Notes: generated by a model not told the origin, from the sequence alone. A stretch of DNA of 10,796 nt from Actinomycetota bacterium (GCA_005883295.1 VAWV01000075.1:1-10796), one strand, 5' to 3'; numbered from the stretch's first letter, positions 1-6,374 are shown. Program-made: numbers and translations.

Positions 1-279
1 CCCGCCCAGCACGAGCTCCGCCTCGGCGAGTCCGAGGTTGGCGGGGATCAGCCCGCCGTGGATCGCGTCGACCGCCTTGACCTGCCCGTTGAGGACGTCC
101 GCGATGGTCGGGTCGGCGTCGGCGGGCACGTCGAAGTAGTCCGAGAGGTTGCCCTGGGGGTCGAGGTCCACCGCCAGGACGTCGAGCCCCACGCGGGAGA
201 AGACGTCGGTGAGCGTCCGCACGGTCGTGGTCTTGCCGGTGCCGCCTTTCTGCGAGAGGACCGCGATCGTGGTCGCCAC
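1..279 (-). CDS. ParA/Soj-family ATPase, N-terminal part (runs off left edge)
   Basis: This is the first 93 codons of a ParA-type P-loop ATPase, a family that moves or positions DNA or protein cargo using ATP-dependent dimers. I read it from a GTG at 279. Right after the start is the deviant Walker A motif KGGTGKTT (residues 11-18), with the signature lysine characteristic of ParA/MinD proteins. Next comes the A' region LAVDLDPQGNLSDYF (about 35-49), whose Asp is the family's catalytic aspartate. The C-terminal half lies outside the window. No Shine-Dalgarno is visible, but TATAGT ends 6 bases before the GTG, so the mRNA may be leaderless. The gene follows an FHA-protein gene on the same strand after a 51-base gap. 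No parB or parS site is seen, so whether it segregates the chromosome or is an orphan cannot be decided. The family call is firm. Confidence 0.93.
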   Translation of the reverse strand, partial: MATTIAVLSQKGGTGKTTTVRTLTDVFSRVGLDVLAVDLDPQGNLSDYFDVPADADPTIADVLNGQVKAVDAIHGGLIPANLGLAEAELVLGG

Positions 280-285
280 GCGGCG

Positions 286-291
286 ACTATA
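286..291 (-). promoter_or_regulatory. -10 box of the parA-like gene, leaderless
   Basis: On the minus strand, TATAGT is followed by 6 bases and then the GTG start at 279. That places the expected transcription start at or next to the start codon. It is one of the few A/T-rich hexamers in this stretch. No convincing -35 is visible 17 bases upstream (CGCCTC). The gene could therefore be transcribed separately from the FHA gene upstream. Confidence 0.5.
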
Positions 292-330
292 TCTCGGCGC
301 CGGGGGCCGAGGCGGTGCCCGTTCGGAGGG

Positions 331-1002
331 CTAGATGGCGCCCGCGCCGAGGCGCTCGGGCGCCGGCCGCTCGCTGTCCTCGCGGAGGCTCAGGTAGTGC
401 AGGCAGAAGCGCCCGATGTGGACCTGGTCGCCGTCCTCGAGCTCGCGCATGTCCACCCGAGAGCCGTTCACGAAGACGCCGTTCAGGCTCCGGTCGTCGA
501 GTATCCGCGCGCCGCCGTCCTGGCAGTGGATCAGGGCGTGGCGCCGCGACACCGTCGGATCGTCGAACCTGATGTGCGCGGAGAGGCTGCGCCCGACCCT
601 CGTCCAGCCGCCCTGGAGGGCGACCACCCGAACGCGGGCGTCGTCCTCGTAGGCGAGGTAGTCGCCGGAGGTGACCAGCGCCTCGCGCGCCTCGTCGAGC
701 CACTCGGGCTCGGGATCCCTGTCCCCGGTCGCCTCGGCCATCGACAGCTCGCCGAACATCGACGAGCGCCGGAAGTCCTCGCCCCCGCAGTGCGGGCAGC
801 CGGGGACCTCATCCAACTCCTGAAGAGCTACGGCGTAGCCACAGGAGTCACAGCGGAAGCAACCGGCGCCGGCAAGAGTGCCGGCGGGGACGGTGTCGGT
901 CTCTCCTCCGGGGATAGTGCGGATGATAACGAGTGGTTCAAGTCCGACCTCGGACAGGTCAAGGCAATTTCCGCAATTTGCGTGCCCCGTGGAGGTATCC
1001 AC
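331..1002 (-). CDS. Zinc-ribbon and FHA-domain protein
   Basis: This 223-residue protein is probably cytoplasmic. FHA domains bind phosphothreonine peptides and often read out Ser/Thr kinase signalling. The FHA domain fills about residues 115-205 and keeps the key residues: GR (137-138), SRRH (152-155), NG (174-175) and a second NG (179-180). Before it lies a zinc ribbon with CDSC (51-54) and CPHC (69-72), resembling the ribbon of DUF1451-type proteins. An extra CGNC sits at 10-13, and Cys48 is also near the ribbon. The GTG at 1002 is the only in-frame start upstream of the ribbon. The first roughly 67 codons use about one third A/T-ending codons, against about 3% in the rest, so the two halves differ in origin or constraint. 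The parA-like gene follows 51 bases downstream, suggesting phospho-dependent control of, or partnership with, that ATPase. That link is inferred. Confidence 0.85.
   Translation of the reverse strand: MDTSTGHANCGNCLDLSEVGLEPLVIIRTIPGGETDTVPAGTLAGAGCFRCDSCGYAVALQELDEVPGCPHCGGEDFRRSSMFGELSMAEATGDRDPEPEWLDEAREALVTSGDYLAYEDDARVRVVALQGGWTRVGRSLSAHIRFDDPTVSRRHALIHCQDGGARILDDRSLNGVFVNGSRVDMRELEDGDQVHIGRFCLHYLSLREDSERPAPERLGAGAI
863..960. repeat. Cluster of short inverted repeats inside the FHA gene 5' region
   Basis: Several small hairpin-capable repeats lie in the compositionally odd 5' part of the FHA gene. They are the palindrome CCGGCGCCGG at 863-872; GCCGGC at 868-873 and again at 880-885, six bases apart; GTCCG/CGGAC at 942-946 and 951-955; and GACCT/AGGTC at 946-950 and 956-960. 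The last two pairs overlap, so they would form mutually exclusive stems. They could be an RNA or operator signal, or chance in GC-rich DNA. Confidence 0.3.
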
Positions 1003-1025
1003 GCGGACGCGGAGAATCGGCCGCC
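1003..1025. promoter_or_regulatory. Divergent start region shared by the FHA and small zinc-protein genes
   Basis: Only 23 bases separate two divergent start codons. The one A/T-richer spot is GAGAATC at 1012-1018. Read on the plus strand, GAGAAT ends 8 bases before the ATG at 1026. Read on the minus strand, GATTCT ends 10 bases before the GTG at 1002. Both would give nearly leaderless transcripts from one shared, mutually occluding -10 region. Neither direction has a Shine-Dalgarno or a clear -35, so this is a weak call. Confidence 0.3.
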
Positions 1026-1277
1026 ATGCCCAACGAGATGTCGGCGCTGCTCATGCGGAACACGCTGGACTCCCTCCGGGCCGACGAGCCGCGCTGCTCG
1101 TTCTGCGGACGCAACCCGCTCGTCGGCGAGATCCTGCACGTGCTCGAGTCGGGTAAGCGGGTCTGCCCGCTGTGCGTCGCGCGGGTCGCGGCGCGCGAGG
1201 GCGAGCCGGTCTCGAGCGAGCGCGTGCGCTCCTGCGAGCGCCGGCTCGCGGTCGTGCAGCAACGTCGCGCGGCCTAG
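1026..1277 (+). CDS. Small four-cysteine (putative zinc-binding) protein
   Basis: This 83-residue protein belongs to no family I can name. Its core is CSFC (residues 24-27) followed after 19 residues by CPLC (47-50), the spacing of a small zinc knuckle or treble-clef fold. Between them is a hydrophobic strand (GEILHVLESGKRV), and the C-terminus is basic and Arg-rich (66-81) with a lone Cys70. Composition and G/C-ending codons match the neighbours, and the reading frame is clean to TAG. The start could be the ATG at 1026 or the one at 1038; I chose the first because it gives the longer alpha-helical N-terminus and sits just below a possible -10. No signal peptide or membrane segment is visible. 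It may bind nucleic acid or a protein partner. It lies 39 bases before the SRPBCC gene on the same strand. Confidence 0.7.
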   Translation: MPNEMSALLMRNTLDSLRADEPRCSFCGRNPLVGEILHVLESGKRVCPLCVARVAAREGEPVSSERVRSCERRLAVVQQRRAA

Positions 1278-1300
1278 CCGTCCCCTCCTAGTCACGTCCA

Positions 1301-1306
1301 TACAAT
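1301..1306 (+). promoter_or_regulatory. -10 box of the SRPBCC gene
   Basis: TACAAT, one mismatch from the TATAAT consensus, stands in otherwise GC-rich DNA. It is followed by 10 bases and then the ATG at 1317, giving an expected leader of only about 3-5 bases. There is no Shine-Dalgarno, which fits leaderless translation. The -35 position (around 1278-1283) is poor. Confidence 0.5.
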
Positions 1307-1316
1307 CCCCGCGCCG

Positions 1317-1862
1317 ATGCTCCCGGTCCGGGTCCACACGTTCATCTCGGCGCCGCGCGAGGAGGTGTTCGACTTCCTCGCCGACATGGCGAACCGGCCC
1401 TCCTGGACCGACCACTACATGAAGGAGTTCCGGCTCGAGAACACGCGGACGCATGGGGTGGGGGCGGCCGCGCGCTACCGGCTCGAGCCGCCCCTCTACA
1501 GGCAGTGGGTCGCGACCGAGATCGTGGAGGCCGATCGCGCCAGGCGCATCGTTGAGGCCACCAGGGGCGGGCGGCTCGGCCGGGCCGAGGGCGAGGTGAC
1601 GTTCGACCTGAGTCCCCAGGGGCGCCGGCTCACCCGCCTGGACATGACGATCCACAGCGAGCCGGGCACACTCCGCGAGCGCGTGCAGGAGAAGCTCGGT
1701 GCGCGGCGCTGGCTGCGGCGGCGGTCGAAGAAGGCGCTCGAACGGCTCCGCACGATCCTCGAGGAGCCCCGCACGGAGCCGCTCCCGCGCGCGACCGTGG
1801 CCGGCTGGGAGCCCGCGCGGGCGCCGCGGTTCGGCATCAGCACGCGCGAGGCCAGAGGGTAG
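1317..1862 (+). CDS. SRPBCC (START-like, polyketide cyclase-type) protein
   Basis: This 181-residue soluble protein has the SRPBCC helix-grip fold, which encloses a hydrophobic pocket that carries or modifies a lipid-like or aromatic ligand. The usual opening is present: beta strand VRVHTFISAP (4-13), helix REEVFDFLADMANRPSW (14-30), then a strand-rich middle (about 50-115), including EVTFDLSPQGRRLTRLDM, and a long C-terminal helix (about 120-148). After the fold comes a basic, then proline-rich, tail (about 128-181) containing RRWLRRRSKKALERLR and ending RFGISTREARG, longer than the fold needs. The ligand cannot be told from sequence. There is no signal peptide. The lipoprotein gene starts 14 bases downstream, and its likely -10 box includes this gene's stop codon, so the two may be co-transcribed or separately started. 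Confidence 0.82.
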   Translation: MLPVRVHTFISAPREEVFDFLADMANRPSWTDHYMKEFRLENTRTHGVGAAARYRLEPPLYRQWVATEIVEADRARRIVEATRGGRLGRAEGEVTFDLSPQGRRLTRLDMTIHSEPGTLRERVQEKLGARRWLRRRSKKALERLRTILEEPRTEPLPRATVAGWEPARAPRFGISTREARG

Positions 1863-1865
1863 AGT
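1860..1865 (+). promoter_or_regulatory. Possible -10 box of the lipoprotein gene
   Basis: TAGAGT is formed by the TAG stop of the SRPBCC gene plus the next three bases. It lies 11 bases before the ATG at 1877. The geometry matches the -10 of the preceding gene and would give a leader of about 5 bases. No Shine-Dalgarno is visible. The -35 is weak, and read-through from upstream is equally possible. Confidence 0.35.
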
Positions 1866-1876
1866 TCCGCCGCCGG

Positions 1877-2431
1877 ATGCGCCCTCGACGCCACCAGAGC
1901 GCCGCCCTGGTTGCGTGCGCCCTCACAGCGCTCGCCGTCGCCGGCTGCTCATCGGGTCGGCCCGACGGAACCGCGCGCGAGGGGCTCTACGAGACGGTCG
2001 CGGGCCTCGACTACAACGTCTTCATCACGCGCGAGCTCAACCTCCGCGACGCGGAGGATCGCGGCTACTACCAGGGACCCGAGGCGCCGCCGGGGTTCGC
2101 GCTGTACGGGCTCTTCATCCAGGTGTGCAACAACGGCCACGGCTTCAAGACGCCGAACGTCACGTTCACGGTGGAGGACAGTCAGGGGAACCGCTTCCAC
2201 CCGGTGCCCCTGCCCGCTAACAACCTGTACGCCTACCGGCCGCGCCGGCTCAGTCGCAAGGCCTGCATCCCGGAGGCCGGCAGTACCGCATACAACGGAC
2301 CCACAGGCGGGGCGCTGCTGCTCTTCAAGTTCTCGCTCCCGTCTCTGGAGAACCGGCCGCTCGAGCTCCTCATCGACGCTCCGCCCGGCTCGCCGAAGCC
2401 GCGCTTCAAGCGGATCGAGCTGGACATCTGA
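1877..2431 (+). CDS. Predicted lipoprotein, immunoglobulin-like fold
   Basis: This 184-residue exported protein has a short basic N-terminus (MRPRRHQ), a hydrophobic stretch and a lipobox VAGC with the lipidated cysteine at residue 24. It is therefore expected to be anchored to the outer face of the membrane. The mature part (about 35-184) is beta-rich: VFITRELNLRDAED (48-61), ALYGLFIQVCNNGHGFKTPNVTFTVEDSQGNRF spread over about 75-107, and a final strand LELLIDAP. This layout resembles the DUF4352 or telokin-like Ig domains of other actinobacterial lipoproteins, but I call that only by resemblance. Two cysteines in the mature domain (about residues 83 and 132) could pair. The function is unknown. 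Its neighbours (SRPBCC, PBP, MarP-like protease) suggest envelope work. It converges on the PBP gene 13 bases away. Confidence 0.78.
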   Translation: MRPRRHQSAALVACALTALAVAGCSSGRPDGTAREGLYETVAGLDYNVFITRELNLRDAEDRGYYQGPEAPPGFALYGLFIQVCNNGHGFKTPNVTFTVEDSQGNRFHPVPLPANNLYAYRPRRLSRKACIPEAGSTAYNGPTGGALLLFKFSLPSLENRPLELLIDAPPGSPKPRFKRIELDI

Positions 2432-2447
2432 GGGCCCCGGGGCCTCA
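2429..2447. terminator. Bidirectional hairpin between lipoprotein and PBP genes
   Basis: The segment TGAGG-G-CCCC-GGGG-CCTCA is an inverted repeat with one bulged G. Its outer TGA is the stop of the plus-strand lipoprotein gene, and its mirror TCA is the TGA stop of the minus-strand PBP gene. It could slow RNA polymerase from either side. There is no U-tract, so it is not a classical intrinsic terminator. Confidence 0.45.
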
Positions 2448-4061
2448 GCGCCTGGCCAATCCCGCTGCGAGCACCTGCCGCGCCGTCGGCGCCGCGACGT
2501 CGCCGCCGGCGCCCGCCCTGTAGAGCATCACCGCCACGACGATCCGCGGGCTGCGGGCGGGGGCGAACGAGGTGAACCACGCGTCCGTGTGAGTGCGCTT
2601 GTCGGCCGGGGTCGCGGAGGGCCCGGTCGTGCTCTCGAGCTCCGCCGTCCCGGTCTTGCCGGCCACCACGCCCGTGCCGAGTGCGGCGGACACGCCCGTG
2701 CCACGAGCGACAACGGCGACCATCAGCTTGCGGATCGTGTGCGCGGTGTGGATGGAGAGCACGCGCCGCGGCGGGGTGAGCGGTCCGGGCATGATCGTCG
2801 GCGTCCGCTCCAACCCGCCGCTTGCGATCGTCTGAGCGACCATCATCTGATCCGCGGCCGGGATCGTGCTCGGCCGCGCGCCCGCGAACGGCGGGCGGGT
2901 GTTCCAGCCGTACCGCTCGGCCATTGCGACCAGGCGCCGTGCGCCGACCCGCACGCCGAGTGGCGCGTACACCGAGTTGCAGGATTGGACGAAGCCCTCA
3001 GCCACGTTGACGCCGCACGACTCGCCGTTGGCGTTCGACAGCTTCACCCCATCGATCACCGCGTAGCTCGAGACGGGAAACGGCGTGGTCGGCTTGGCGA
3101 TGTGCCCCTCGAGGACGGCCGAGAGCGTGATCAGCTTGAACGTGGAGCCCGGCGGCTGCGGGGCCGAGAACGCGATCCCGGCGAGCGCCCTCACCTCAGC
3201 CGTCCGGGGGTCGAGTACCGCTATCCCGCCCACGCGCCCCGCGAGCGCGCTCTGGGCGGACGACTCGAGCCCAAGGTCGATCGTCGTGCGAACCGCGTGA
3301 GCGGGACGGGGCGCGGCGCTCGCGACGCGCCGGGTGCCCGCGTAGAGGGTGCCCCCCGGCCGGCCCGCCACCTGCGTCTCGAGGATTGCCTCGAGCCCGC
3401 CGTGGCCCACCGGCCAGTCCCTCGGGAACCCGCGCGCGTAGAGGGCGTCGCGCTCGGCCACGGTCGCGGCCGGCCCCGTCCCACCGGAGATCGCGCTTCC
3501 GGCTCCAGACGGAACGCGAGCGGTCGCGCTGCCCGACACGATCGTGCGGCCGTCGCGCGCCAGGATCGCCGCGCGCCGCGGCGGGTCGCTCCGCCGGTTC
3601 AGGATCTGGCCGGGCTGGAGGCCCGGGAACACGAGCTCCGGCGACCACTTCACGCGCGATCCGGCCATCGGCAGCCCGAGACGCCCGGTGAGCGTGCCGA
3701 ACAGACGCGTGCGGAACTCGAGGGGGACCGCCGCCCCCCCGGGCGCGTCGCGCACCTTGCCGATGGCCGCGACCCCGGTCGCGGTCGCCGTCCCGGCCGC
3801 GGCGCGATAGGCGCGCTGGAAGGCGGGGAAGGCGTAGCGGCGCTGGGCTTCCGGGGTGATGAGCGCGCGCATCGCGCTGTAGTCGGAGCGCTCCCAGGCG
3901 GCGACGAACCGCCGTGCTCCGGTCACGGCAGGCGAGGCCCCACCCGTCACGAGCAGCGTGATGACGAGGATGAGGACCGCGAGCCCCGCGGTGACTGGAA
4001 GCGCGCGCCGAAGGAGGCGCTTGCGACGCTCCTCGGAGTACCTGCGGCGCTCGACGCTCAT
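2445..4061 (-). CDS. Class B penicillin-binding protein (DD-transpeptidase) with NTF2-like N-domain
   Basis: This 538-residue membrane-anchored enzyme cross-links peptidoglycan stem peptides outside the membrane. It has a basic N-terminus, one membrane anchor (about 20-40), then an NTF2-like domain of the MecA N-terminal type (about 45-150), recognisable by VTGARRFVAAWERSDYSAM and EFRTRLFGTLTG. A short linker/dimerisation region follows (about 150-260). The transpeptidase domain carries all three motifs: STFK with the acyl-enzyme serine at 306, SCN at 360-362 and KTGTAE at 469-474. There is no glycosyltransferase domain, so it is class B. Cys349 and Cys361 flank the second motif and might form a disulfide. 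The ATG start leaves a weak AGGGG six bases upstream. It is divergent from the MarP-like protease gene (23-base gap), a pairing that fits wall remodelling. The exact subgroup is uncertain. Confidence 0.93.
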   Translation of the reverse strand: MSVERRRYSEERRKRLLRRALPVTAGLAVLILVITLLVTGGASPAVTGARRFVAAWERSDYSAMRALITPEAQRRYAFPAFQRAYRAAAGTATATGVAAIGKVRDAPGGAAVPLEFRTRLFGTLTGRLGLPMAGSRVKWSPELVFPGLQPGQILNRRSDPPRRAAILARDGRTIVSGSATARVPSGAGSAISGGTGPAATVAERDALYARGFPRDWPVGHGGLEAILETQVAGRPGGTLYAGTRRVASAAPRPAHAVRTTIDLGLESSAQSALAGRVGGIAVLDPRTAEVRALAGIAFSAPQPPGSTFKLITLSAVLEGHIAKPTTPFPVSSYAVIDGVKLSNANGESCGVNVAEGFVQSCNSVYAPLGVRVGARRLVAMAERYGWNTRPPFAGARPSTIPAADQMMVAQTIASGGLERTPTIMPGPLTPPRRVLSIHTAHTIRKLMVAVVARGTGVSAALGTGVVAGKTGTAELESTTGPSATPADKRTHTDAWFTSFAPARSPRIVVAVMLYRAGAGGDVAAPTARQVLAAGLARR

Positions 4062-4084
4062 GACAGGCCCCTAGTCTCCCGTCC
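4062..4084. promoter_or_regulatory. Compact divergent promoter region of PBP and MarP-like genes
   Basis: Only 23 bases separate the two start codons. On the plus strand TAGTCT (4072-4077) ends 7 bases before the TTG at 4085. On the minus strand GAGACT (4078-4073) ends 11 bases before the ATG at 4061. The two hexamers overlap, so polymerase could occupy only one direction at a time, and both mRNAs would be leaderless or nearly so. The -35 regions would lie inside the opposite genes and look weak. Confidence 0.4.
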
Positions 4085-5233
4085 TTGACCGCCGTCGACT
4101 GGATCATCGTCGCCTTCACGCTGCTGATGGCGGTCTGGGGCTATGCCCAGGGCCTCGTTGTCGGCGCGCTCTCGCTCGCGGGCTTCGTCGGCGGCGGCTT
4201 CGTCGGCTCCCGGCTGGGGCCGCTTCTCCTGCACGGCGGCGCGCATTCCCCGTATGCGCCGGTCTTCGGGCTCGTGGGCGCGTTCATCCTGGGCGGCCTC
4301 CTGGCGTCCACGCTTGAGGTGGTGGGCCTTCATCTGCGCCGCTTCCTTCGCGGTCCGCTCGGGGTGGCCGACGGGGTGGGTGGGTCCGTGCTGATCGCGG
4401 CCGCCGGCCTCGTGGTGTGCTGGATCGCGGGCGCGGTCGCCCTCCAGACGCCCGGCGCGCGCGGGCTCCGCCGCGACATCCAGCGCTCGGCGATCCTGCG
4501 CCGCCTCAACGACATCCTGCCGCCCTCGACGGTGCTGAACGCCCTGGCTCGCTTCGACCCGTTTCCGAGCGTGAACGGTCCGAGCGCGAACGTTCCGGCT
4601 CCGACCGCGCGGATCGCGCACGATGCCGACGTGCGACGCGCAGGGAGGAGCGTGGTGAGGGTGCTCGGAACCGCGTGCGGACTCGGCATCGAGGGGTCGG
4701 GCTGGGTGGCGGGCCAGGGGGGAATAGTGGTCACGAACGCACACGTCGTGGCCGGTGAGAGCGACACTACCGTGCAGCTCCGCGGAATCGGTGCTCGCTA
4801 CAGCGCACACGCGATCTGGTTCGACCGGCGCAACGACGTGGCGATCCTACGCGTCCCGGGGCTCCCCCCGGCGAGGCCGCTTCAGATGAAGGTGAACGCG
4901 CCGGCCGGAACGTCGGCCGCCGTCCTCGGGTTCCCGCTGAACGGGCCGTTCTACATCGCGCCCGCGCGGCTCGGCCCGACGACCCCTGTGATCACGCAGG
5001 ACGCCTACGGGCGCGGGCCGATCACCCGGAAGGTGACCGCGCTTCGCGGCCGGGTCCGGTCGGGCAACTCCGGGGGCCCGATCGTCGATGACGCGGGACG
5101 CGTGCTCGGGACGGTATTCGCGGCCACGGCGAGCGGCGGGCAGCGGGGCGGGTTCGCGGTGCCGGACACGGTCGTGCGCTCGGCGCTGGCGCAGGCCGGC
5201 GGCCGGGTCGGCACGGGCCCTTGCGCCGGCTAG
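4085..5233 (+). CDS. MarP-like membrane serine protease (CvpA-type anchor plus trypsin-like domain)
   Basis: This 382-residue protein starts at TTG. Its N-terminal third holds about four membrane segments (roughly 5-22, 25-45, 58-80, 100-120) like CvpA/colicin V production proteins. A proline-rich linker follows (about 158-175), then an extracytoplasmic chymotrypsin-fold protease (about 185-375). The catalytic triad is visible: His220 in TNAHVV, Asp251 in RNDVAIL and Ser329 in SGNSGGP. This is the architecture of mycobacterial MarP (Rv3671c), a protease needed for acid and oxidative stress survival that acts on peptidoglycan hydrolases. Cys198 (TACGLG) and Cys380 (GPCAG) sit where MarP has its activating disulfide, which supports the family call. 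The linker is encoded by a 15-bp tandem repeat. It is divergent from the PBP gene, consistent with a role at the cell wall. The substrate is not known. Confidence 0.9.
   Translation: MTAVDWIIVAFTLLMAVWGYAQGLVVGALSLAGFVGGGFVGSRLGPLLLHGGAHSPYAPVFGLVGAFILGGLLASTLEVVGLHLRRFLRGPLGVADGVGGSVLIAAAGLVVCWIAGAVALQTPGARGLRRDIQRSAILRRLNDILPPSTVLNALARFDPFPSVNGPSANVPAPTARIAHDADVRRAGRSVVRVLGTACGLGIEGSGWVAGQGGIVVTNAHVVAGESDTTVQLRGIGARYSAHAIWFDRRNDVAILRVPGLPPARPLQMKVNAPAGTSAAVLGFPLNGPFYIAPARLGPTTPVITQDAYGRGPITRKVTALRGRVRSGNSGGPIVDDAGRVLGTVFAATASGGQRGGFAVPDTVVRSALAQAGGRVGTGPCAG
4565..4594 (+). repeat. Two-copy 15-bp tandem repeat in the MarP-like linker
   Basis: Copies at 4565-4579 and 4580-4594 match at 13 of 15 bases (CCGAGCGTGAACGGT and CCGAGCGCGAACGTT). 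They encode the repeated PSVNG/PSANV part of the flexible linker between membrane anchor and protease. It is a small in-frame duplication that lengthens the tether, with no sign of a regulatory role. Confidence 0.6.
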
Positions 5234-5241
5234 CGCGCTAG
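5230..5241. repeat. 12-bp palindrome carrying both convergent stop codons
   Basis: CTAGCGCGCTAG is a perfect palindrome. Its left half supplies the TAG stop of the plus-strand MarP-like gene (5231-5233). Its right half supplies the TAG stop of the minus-strand SCP2 gene (5240-5238), leaving four bases between the genes. It could form a tiny hairpin, but there is no U-tract, and a terminator role is unproven. Confidence 0.7.
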
Positions 5242-5672
5242 GAGGAGCTCGCGCCCGGGCTCGGCGCGCGGAAGAACCCCTGCACCCGCGCTGCCAGCAT
5301 CAGGTTGCCGCGGATCTTCATGCGTCCGAAGACGAACAGCTTGGGCCCGCTCTCCACACCCGCGATCAGCTTTACGAAGTCCACCGGGCCGATCGTGAAG
5401 GTCACGTCGGGCTCCTTGTCGTCCGGGTCCTGGGACACCGTGCAGGCGCCGCCGGCGAGCCTGAGCTGCCAGCGGTCCTCGCCGCCCTCGGGCCGGGTGA
5501 TCCGCCACTCGATCAGGGCGTTCACGTCGCGGGCCGCCTCCGCGCGAAACTGGTCCGGCCAGCGATTGAAGATCTCCTGGAGGAGCAGCCCGCGGTTGGC
5601 GGTCATGCCCTCGGCGATCTGCTCGTCGCTCGCCTGCGCAATCAGGTCCGCGAACTGGTCGGGCGGGATCAT
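5238..5672 (-). CDS. SCP2 sterol-carrier-domain (lipid-binding) protein
   Basis: This 144-residue soluble protein belongs to the SCP2 fold, a hydrophobic tunnel that binds acyl chains, sterols or similar lipids. The family pattern is visible: an N-terminal helix pair (MIPPDQFADLIAQASDEQIAEG), the strand IEWRITRPEGGEDRWQLRL, the strand DVTFTIGPVDFVKLIAGV, and then GRMKIRGNLMLAARVQGFF, where SCP2 proteins carry their lipid-lining C-terminal helix. The start is the ATG at 5672 or the GTG at 5678, both just after the TetR stop (5684-5686). There is no Shine-Dalgarno, so translation is probably coupled to the upstream tetR gene. It has no enzymatic residues of its own. As the second gene of the TetR operon it is likely induced together with tetR, when the TetR ligand, perhaps a lipid, is present. 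That last step is inference. Confidence 0.87.
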   Translation of the reverse strand: MIPPDQFADLIAQASDEQIAEGMTANRGLLLQEIFNRWPDQFRAEAARDVNALIEWRITRPEGGEDRWQLRLAGGACTVSQDPDDKEPDVTFTIGPVDFVKLIAGVESGPKLFVFGRMKIRGNLMLAARVQGFFRAPSPGASSS

Positions 5673-5683
5673 CGACACGTCGT

Positions 5684-6337
5684 TCAACTGGGTACCCAAA
5701 GCTCGCCCTGGACAAGGTTCCTCATCCCCATCCAGGCGAAGTTCATCAGCCGTAGCGCGTGGAGCTCGCGTGGCTCGTCGGGGCGGCCCGCCGACCACGC
5801 CAGGACCGCGATCGTCGCTCCGGTCAGGGCGTGCGCGAGCGGCTCGCTCTCCCTGGCGGCGTCGGCATCCACGCCCGCGCCGATGGCGGTGTCCACGAAC
5901 AGCTCGGTCAGCAGCCTCGACATCGCGGTGCGCCCGCGCTCGGCCGCCTCGGCGAAGGTCGCCGAGCTGAGCGTGGTGGCGTAGGCGATGGTGAACAGGT
6001 CGGGGTGCTCGTCGAAGAACTCGAACACGGCGACTAGGCCGCGCCAGAGGCGCTGCTCGGGCGTGCGGGCGCCGAGGACCGCGGTCCCCACTGCCTCCTC
6101 CAGGAGCCGCTCCCCCTTGTCCATGCACGCGACGAGCAGCCCCTCTTTCGAGTCGAAGTACGCGTACAGCATCGGCTTGGTGATGCCGCACGCGAGCGCG
6201 ATCTCGTCCATGGAGGCCTCGTGGTAGCCGCGCTGGCCGAAGATCCGCGTGGCCGCCTCGACCATCTGCTCCTCGCGCTTGGCGCGCGGTACCCGGCGGC
6301 GTGTGCGGGCCGCCGACCTCCCCGTGGCCACAGGCAT
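5684..6337 (-). CDS. TetR/AcrR-family transcriptional repressor
   Basis: This 217-residue regulator has an extra basic N-terminal tail (RSAARTRRRVPRAKRE, about 7-22), then the TetR DNA-binding domain (about 22-70). The helix-turn-helix is MDEIALACGITKPMLYAYF (43-61), with the typical FDSKEGLL after it. The C-terminal ligand-binding and dimerisation domain (about 75-210) is helical and rich in hydrophobic residues, including LRLMNFAWMGM near the end. The ligand cannot be predicted. The ATG at 6337 lies 8 bases below TATCCT, so the mRNA may be leaderless. A GGTAA half-site overlaps the -35 of its own promoter, which predicts autorepression, and the same site array lies in front of the divergent copper-protein gene. 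The SCP2 gene follows 11 bases downstream in the same operon. Confidence 0.92.
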   Translation of the reverse strand: MPVATGRSAARTRRRVPRAKREEQMVEAATRIFGQRGYHEASMDEIALACGITKPMLYAYFDSKEGLLVACMDKGERLLEEAVGTAVLGARTPEQRLWRGLVAVFEFFDEHPDLFTIAYATTLSSATFAEAAERGRTAMSRLLTELFVDTAIGAGVDADAARESEPLAHALTGATIAVLAWSAGRPDEPRELHALRLMNFAWMGMRNLVQGELWVPS

Positions 6338-6345
6338 CAGGGGTA

Positions 6346-6374
6346 AGGATACGGGTGGATATGTCTTCTGGTAA
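6346..6374 (-). promoter_or_regulatory. tetR promoter, TTACCA-N17-TATCCT
   Basis: On the minus strand, -35 TTACCA (6374-6369) is separated by exactly 17 bases from -10 TATCCT (6351-6346), followed by 8 bases and the ATG at 6337. This is the best-formed promoter in the window. The -35 is itself the TTACC half-site of the operator array, which predicts direct steric autorepression. Confidence 0.6.

Noticed and set aside
58..1422. 454-codon plus-strand frame across the ParA and FHA genes
   Set aside because: It is opposite the P-loop and FHA motifs, and its tail runs out of frame through the small zinc protein and the SRPBCC start.
1911..4088. 725-codon open frame on the plus strand across the lipoprotein and opposite the PBP
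   Set aside because: It crosses two well-supported genes, is very rich in Arg and Ser and has no domain. It is a by-product of high GC.
4588..4595. GAACGTTC palindrome as a LexA/SOS box
   Set aside because: The actinobacterial SOS box has four bases between GAAC and GTTC; here there are none. The site lies inside a coding repeat.
5689..5698. TGGGTACCCA palindrome at the end of tetR as a second operator
   Set aside because: It is inside the last tetR codons and does not match the GGTAA/TTACC half-sites. A 10-bp palindrome can arise by chance in a window this size.
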